From Heliocidaris tuberculata (lineage: Eukaryota > Echinodermata > Echinoidea > Camarodonta > Echinometridae), in assembly GCA_025618425.1 (NCBI GenBank), contig CM046851.1, forward strand, positions 7,243,969 to 7,307,968: a stretch of 64,000 nucleotides of DNA, given 5' to 3'. Position numbers and translations under genes: made by a program. Below are positions 60,791-64,000 of the stretch, in pieces. Below the pieces are notes generated by a model. That model saw nothing but the letters and a program-made list of their open reading frames with translations. It did no database searches and had not been told where the DNA came from. How positions within the stretch are numbered: position 1 is the first letter of the stretch; each line of letters begins with the position of its first letter.

Positions 60791-61917
60791 GAACCAAGGC
60801 AACTATAAGGACTTCTACGATATGGTGAAGGAGTTTCAGGGGACGTTACGTCACGATGATTACACCATCTCAACGGATCCCGCTACCAGTTTAAGATGGA
60901 TCGAGGCGTACATCACTACTCTCGATCACGAGGACAACACCATGTATAGGTAAGAGAGTAGGGCATGGCCCATGGGAAGGGCGCGGTCAGTGGTATAGTA
61001 TGTAGTTTGTAGTAGGTGTACCAAGGGGTACGGAAAGCTGGTTACCAAATTTGATGTATCTCGCTACAAGATTAAGGTGGATGGAGGCATATATCCTATA
61101 CCCTCCACAATGACAATGGAAATAACAAACACCCTGTACAGGGTATAAGAGGGTAGGGAGCGGCACCTTTGTATGGGTGTGGAGGGGAAAGGGTGTGGTG
61201 GGTAGTGGTGTCACTTAATGGGGTTTGGGGGGGGGGAGACGGACCTCTCTGCCACTATGATGTGGGTCAGGGCATGCAGCACGGACCAAAGTCGTGAGGT
61301 AATCGGTAGGGTATTTCATCCACTGATTTAGTAGGTTCGGGATACCAATATAGACTCAAAGATGGCAATGGTCGATTTACTTATTACTTTCATTTTGCCA
61401 GACTTCTCTGTTCACACATTCTCAGCCATTGTTATCATGGTTATAAGCTTCATAATTATAGCTGCAGGAGCCAGGGAACCTGGGCGGGGCGGGGGGGGGG
61501 GGGGTTGTAGCCCCCTCCCCTTTTATCTGACCGCCCCGCGACCCCTGAATGTATGTTGAGTGAGGCGGATTATTAAAGAGAACGAAGAGATTGAAGGTTT
61601 CAATTCATGTTTAATCCAGTCGTATGCATAACTGTTTGTTTCGTAAAGATAATTAAATTTTAGGTTTTGTATGTTTAAACAGAGGTAGAACACTCATGGA
61701 AGGTACAGACTTATTGAATCTTATATACTTTGTTTTGTTTTTGTTTTTGTTCTTGTTTTTTGGTTGTTGTTGTTTTTCTTTGTTGTTTTCGTCATCATGT
61801 CATATATGCTTTCATGTTTATTTTCTGTCGTGTAGACTTCAGCAGCTTCACTTTGAGATGTGCAACCTTCTAGCCATGGTTCTTGAAAAGAAACTCAAGG
61901 AAAGATACGGACTGTAA
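55336..61917 (+). CDS. CATSPER3: CatSper3 sperm calcium channel pore subunit, complete, eight exons
   Basis: CatSper is the alkaline- and voltage-gated Ca2+ channel of the sperm flagellum; subunits 1-4 form the pore. Exons: 55336-55560, 57651-57806, 58385-58504, 59105-59293, 59684-59869, 60450-60521, 60792-60949, 61836-61917. All are GT-AG in continuous phase, 1188 nt, 395 residues plus stop (human 398). S1 is about 48-67, S2 80-102, S3 113-131. S4 (142-166) has Arg at 146, 149, 152, 155 and 158. S5 is 180-202. The pore (220-237) includes TVEGWTD, and S6 is about 251-277. A charged, probably coiled-coil tail (293-316) and LQQLHFEMCNLLAMVLE near the end match CatSper3. ATG 55336 follows an in-frame-free leader and starts MLESESSDS. 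Two decayed exon copies sit in introns 4 and 7. CatSper4 is excluded by HWGNLPAAMLTLF and the C-terminus. Confidence 0.95.
55834..56089. mobile_element. hAT-like MITE, copy 2
   Basis: CAGGGGCGGCGCCAGG to TAGCGCCGCCCCTG with the unique 8-bp duplication TACAAACT (55826-55833, 56090-56097). Nearly identical to 43961-44214, hence recent. In CatSper3 intron 1. Confidence 0.88.
56390..57135. repeat. GTGACGAAACATAGG minisatellite
   Basis: About fifty variants of a roughly 15-base unit, RTGACGAAACATAGG, over 745 bases. The open frames on the - strand (Phe/Arg/His/Pro-rich) result from the unit being divisible by three. In CatSper3 intron 1. Confidence 0.9.
58259..58292. repeat. (TC)n microsatellite
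   Basis: About 16 TC units in CatSper3 intron 2. Confidence 0.9.
58592..58652. repeat. (GA)n microsatellite
   Basis: A GA run of about 40 bases with flanking purines, about 90 bases after CatSper3 exon 3. Confidence 0.9.
59348..59474 (+). pseudogene. Decayed duplicate of CatSper3 exon 4 (3' half)
   Basis: In intron 4, about 55 bp past exon 4. CTTCGGCTACA, then TCGGACAAAGAGCACCGGGG and CTATGCTGACTCTATTT run colinear with exon 4, down to a retained donor-like GTAAGTCA. One frame stays open (SDKEHRGNLTATMLTLF) but the Trp is replaced by Arg, and there is no acceptor or S5 part. Confidence 0.75.
59887..60031. mobile_element. Harbinger-like MITE, CTG target duplication
   Basis: GGCCCCGTTTCATAAAGCTT to the inverted AAGTTTTATGAAACGGGGCC, flanked by CTG (59884-59886, 60032-60034). 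Same ends as 5554-5710. It starts 17 bases after the CatSper3 exon 5 end. Confidence 0.7.
60700..60787. repeat. (TC)n microsatellite forming the exon 7 polypyrimidine tract
   Basis: About 88 bases of TC repeats run up to ATCAG at the CatSper3 exon 7 acceptor (exon begins 60792). Confidence 0.9.
61048..61165 (+). pseudogene. Decayed duplicate of CatSper3 exon 7 (3' half)
   Basis: In intron 7, about 100 bp past exon 7. TCGCTACAAGATTAAGGTGG, ATGGAGGCATATATC, CAATGACAATGGAAATAACA and GGTATAAGAGGGTAGGG align with the end of exon 7 and the first intron bases. The donor is lost (GGTATAAG). Confidence 0.6.
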
Positions 61918-62007
61918 CCATGATTACCTAAGATGCAGCTTTTTGGAAAATCCGCCGTGTTGTTCACCTGCTGCTTCTGGGCACTTCGATACCTATACCT
62001 CGGGGGT

Positions 62008-62325
62008 CGGGCTAACTCGGCACTAGGGCGAACTCGGCACTGCTTGGTGACTATGTTTCAAGAGTTGAAGTCCACGCTACGCACCGTACCCTTTTTTAGC
62101 CTTAAATTTCATGTTTTGCATAATTTTACTTCTTGAAATTGTCAACATTACTTCTTTGCTAATCATTTTACACAGTGATATCAAATAATTTGAATTTAAG
62201 AGTTTTGAAATGTGTAATTAAATGCGAAATTTAACACAAGTGTTCGCGATCACTTTAACTCTCTGGTCTCCCTCCGAGGCGATTTTCCGCCAAGGCCGAG
62301 TTCGCCCTAGTGCCGAGTTAGCCCG
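62008..62325. mobile_element. MITE with 31-bp inverted ends, CGGGCTAACTCGGCACTAGG
   Basis: CGGGCTAACTCGGCACTAGG at the left pairs exactly with CCTAGTGCCGAGTTAGCCCG at the right, and pairing runs about 11 bases further in (GCGAACTCGGC). No clear target duplication. It begins 90 bases after the CatSper3 stop, so it is probably in the 3' UTR. Confidence 0.7.
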
Positions 62326-63785
62326 CATCCATTTCTCGTAATGACAAAATTACCCCCCCCCCCCCCCCAACGATGCAATTGTCATGCATTGTATTTCCCA
62401 TCTTTTGGAAAGACGATCGCCGATTAATTTTGATGTGCTCTTCTTTTTTCTTTCTTTTTTCAGCAATCTCTCTGAATTTTAATCAATCGATTCTTGTTGC
62501 TGCGTTGATAGTTGTAGATTCTGGCGTGTTGTTTGAGGATGTCAGCAGTAGTCAACTATTTTTGGTTATTACAGATTATCAAGAAAACAAAAGGGAAATT
62601 TTTTTTTCGTCGTATCTTATATCTTCATTACCAATATAAAATGTATAATTGTAATTATATTTTCATGCAGCCTTTAGTAAGTGATATATAATGTGGTCGA
62701 TAATCTGTTTAAAAATAAAAACAACAAAAAACACCACAATAATCCACAATGTTACTGTAAAAGTGTTTATGTTCAATCTTAATTTGTTTATATTGAATTG
62801 ATATAGACACGTCCTGCCCACAGTGTGCTACAGAAGAAGGAATAAGTAATGCTTTTGTTGATGACAAGCAAGTGACGGATAACAGATTCTATAAGTGGGG
62901 GACAGATAAATCCAAAATCACTGAAAAGCATTTAGAAAAGTGGTATCTCAAATTTCGATGCAGGAGTAGGCCTACGCGAATAACGATTGTATTCAAGAGT
63001 GTTTTTTGTTTAGGATCTGGGGGGGGGGGACTACCCCATGTGCCCCTATACCGATCTGCTTCGATGACATGTGAACATTTGATTGCAACCATGGCAACGA
63101 ACTATCGTACTTGATTGACATGCAAGTGGTATTATGATGTTTTGTTCGACTCGTGGACTAATCTACGATGCTTTGGAGATGTTGTGTGTGACATTTATTT
63201 CGAACCAGCTATACATGTAATATGTATTGGAGTCCTTATCTGAAAGACGCTTTATGTAAAAATAAAAAGATTGTATAATTTTTATATTCTTCGCCAAACC
63301 GTATCGTAGATTATGCAGGGCAATATACGGTACTTTTCATCTACCTATAACTACTGGCATGATACAGGTAAAATCTGAGCACAGACTGGGTTAAGATTTT
63401 TCAATACCCGTCCTGTGCGAACAACTCCACCCCCCCCCCCCCCCCGCTTGTTTTTCTAAAGTGGGCTTCCAATGAACAGTATTTTCAGCATATGTTTACT
63501 CCCTCGTACTCTCTTCAATGAAATGTCAATGATTCTTTTGTGAAAGTTATTAAATGCAAAACGCAAATAATAAATATACAAACGTACAATATGTTTTCTG
63601 CCTTTCAAAAATGTATATTTTTCGAAGAGGATTCGTCCGCTCTATCTTTCGTCACCCGTCCCGTTTGGTGGAATAGATGGCGCTCTTCAATCTTGTCTTG
63701 TCTTGTCATGTCCACTGAACTCTGTAGTGTAGAGTTCAGTGGTCTTCAAGTTGTCTCGTCTTTCCGTTGATGCCCACAATCAAAG

Positions 63786-64000
63786 GCAGAAGCGGATCTA
63801 GAGGGGGGGTTGGGGGTTGCAACCCCCCCCCCCCCAAAAAAAAAAAAATCCGGGGACCATTTTTTTTTTTTTATCTTATCTTTTTTTAAAATAGTGGTGT
63901 TTTAGATGCAAGAAAACGCCATTTTCACACACAGATTTTCAAAAATTCTCCCTACTGTGGGAGGGGGGACACCCCCCTCCCACACCCTCCCCCCCTCGCT
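63786..64000. mobile_element. Possible hAT-like element, cut by the window edge
   Basis: CAGAAGCGGATCTAGAGGGG resembles hAT-type ends CAGNGGCGGATC. It is followed by poly-C, poly-A, poly-T and a GGGGG/CCCCC-rich end. The right end is outside the window. Confidence 0.3.

Larger units (their letters stand above)
61918..64000 (+). other. CatSper3 3' UTR and downstream flank
   Basis: No further gene recognised. It has a MITE (62008-62325), AATAAA words (for example 62714-62719), and several poly-G/C runs. The last 215 bases may be the start of another transposon. Confidence 0.45.

Overview
The window is animal nuclear DNA, most likely from a sea urchin. Coding sequence is split into short exons by GT-AG introns. 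The rest is AT-rich and holds many small transposons, microsatellites and minisatellites, and unusually many runs of ten or more G or C. The best taxonomic clue is a broken histone H1 start at 48.2 kb that resembles the early embryonic H1 of sea urchins. The species is not determined; Lytechinus is a guess. The gene content (CatSper3, a SHIPPO-repeat sperm-tail protein, MAD2, a carboxypeptidase) fits any deuterostome.

Layout. (1) 1-9,965, + strand: the last four exons of a carboxypeptidase N/E-like metallopeptidase; its 5' exons lie off the left edge, and an AT-rich 3' flank follows to about 16.2 kb. (2) 16.2-17.75 kb: a satellite block (GAT/GGT minisatellite and GGTA repeats) containing a fold-back element. 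(3) 17.75-37.8 kb: no recognised protein gene; five identical tRNA-Glu(UUC) genes at 23.7-29.7 kb, three of them in a tandem array of about 1.17-kb units, plus a GC-rich TATA-led segment at 28.55 kb and many MITEs. (4) 37,813-48,540, - strand: a complete five-exon MAD2L1 spindle-checkpoint gene, 206 codons. Its introns hold hAT, Harbinger-like, piggyBac-like and fold-back elements and the H1 fragment. (5) 48.9-53.2 kb: a non-autonomous Tc1/mariner-like element, repeats and a minisatellite. (6) 53,231-54,811, - strand: a single-exon SHIPPO (ODF3/CIMAP-like) gene. (7) 55,336-61,917, + strand: complete eight-exon CatSper3, 395 codons, head-to-head with the SHIPPO gene across 524 bp. (8) 61.9-64 kb: CatSper3 3' flank with MITEs.

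Working together: the SHIPPO gene and CatSper3 both act in the sperm flagellum and could share a promoter; this is inference from position. MAD2L1 and the carboxypeptidase have no evident functional link to them. Exon borders were set by hand from splice sites, reading phase and remembered family sequences, without alignment or transcripts. Transposon families were assigned from terminal repeats and target duplications only; no transposase gene was seen.
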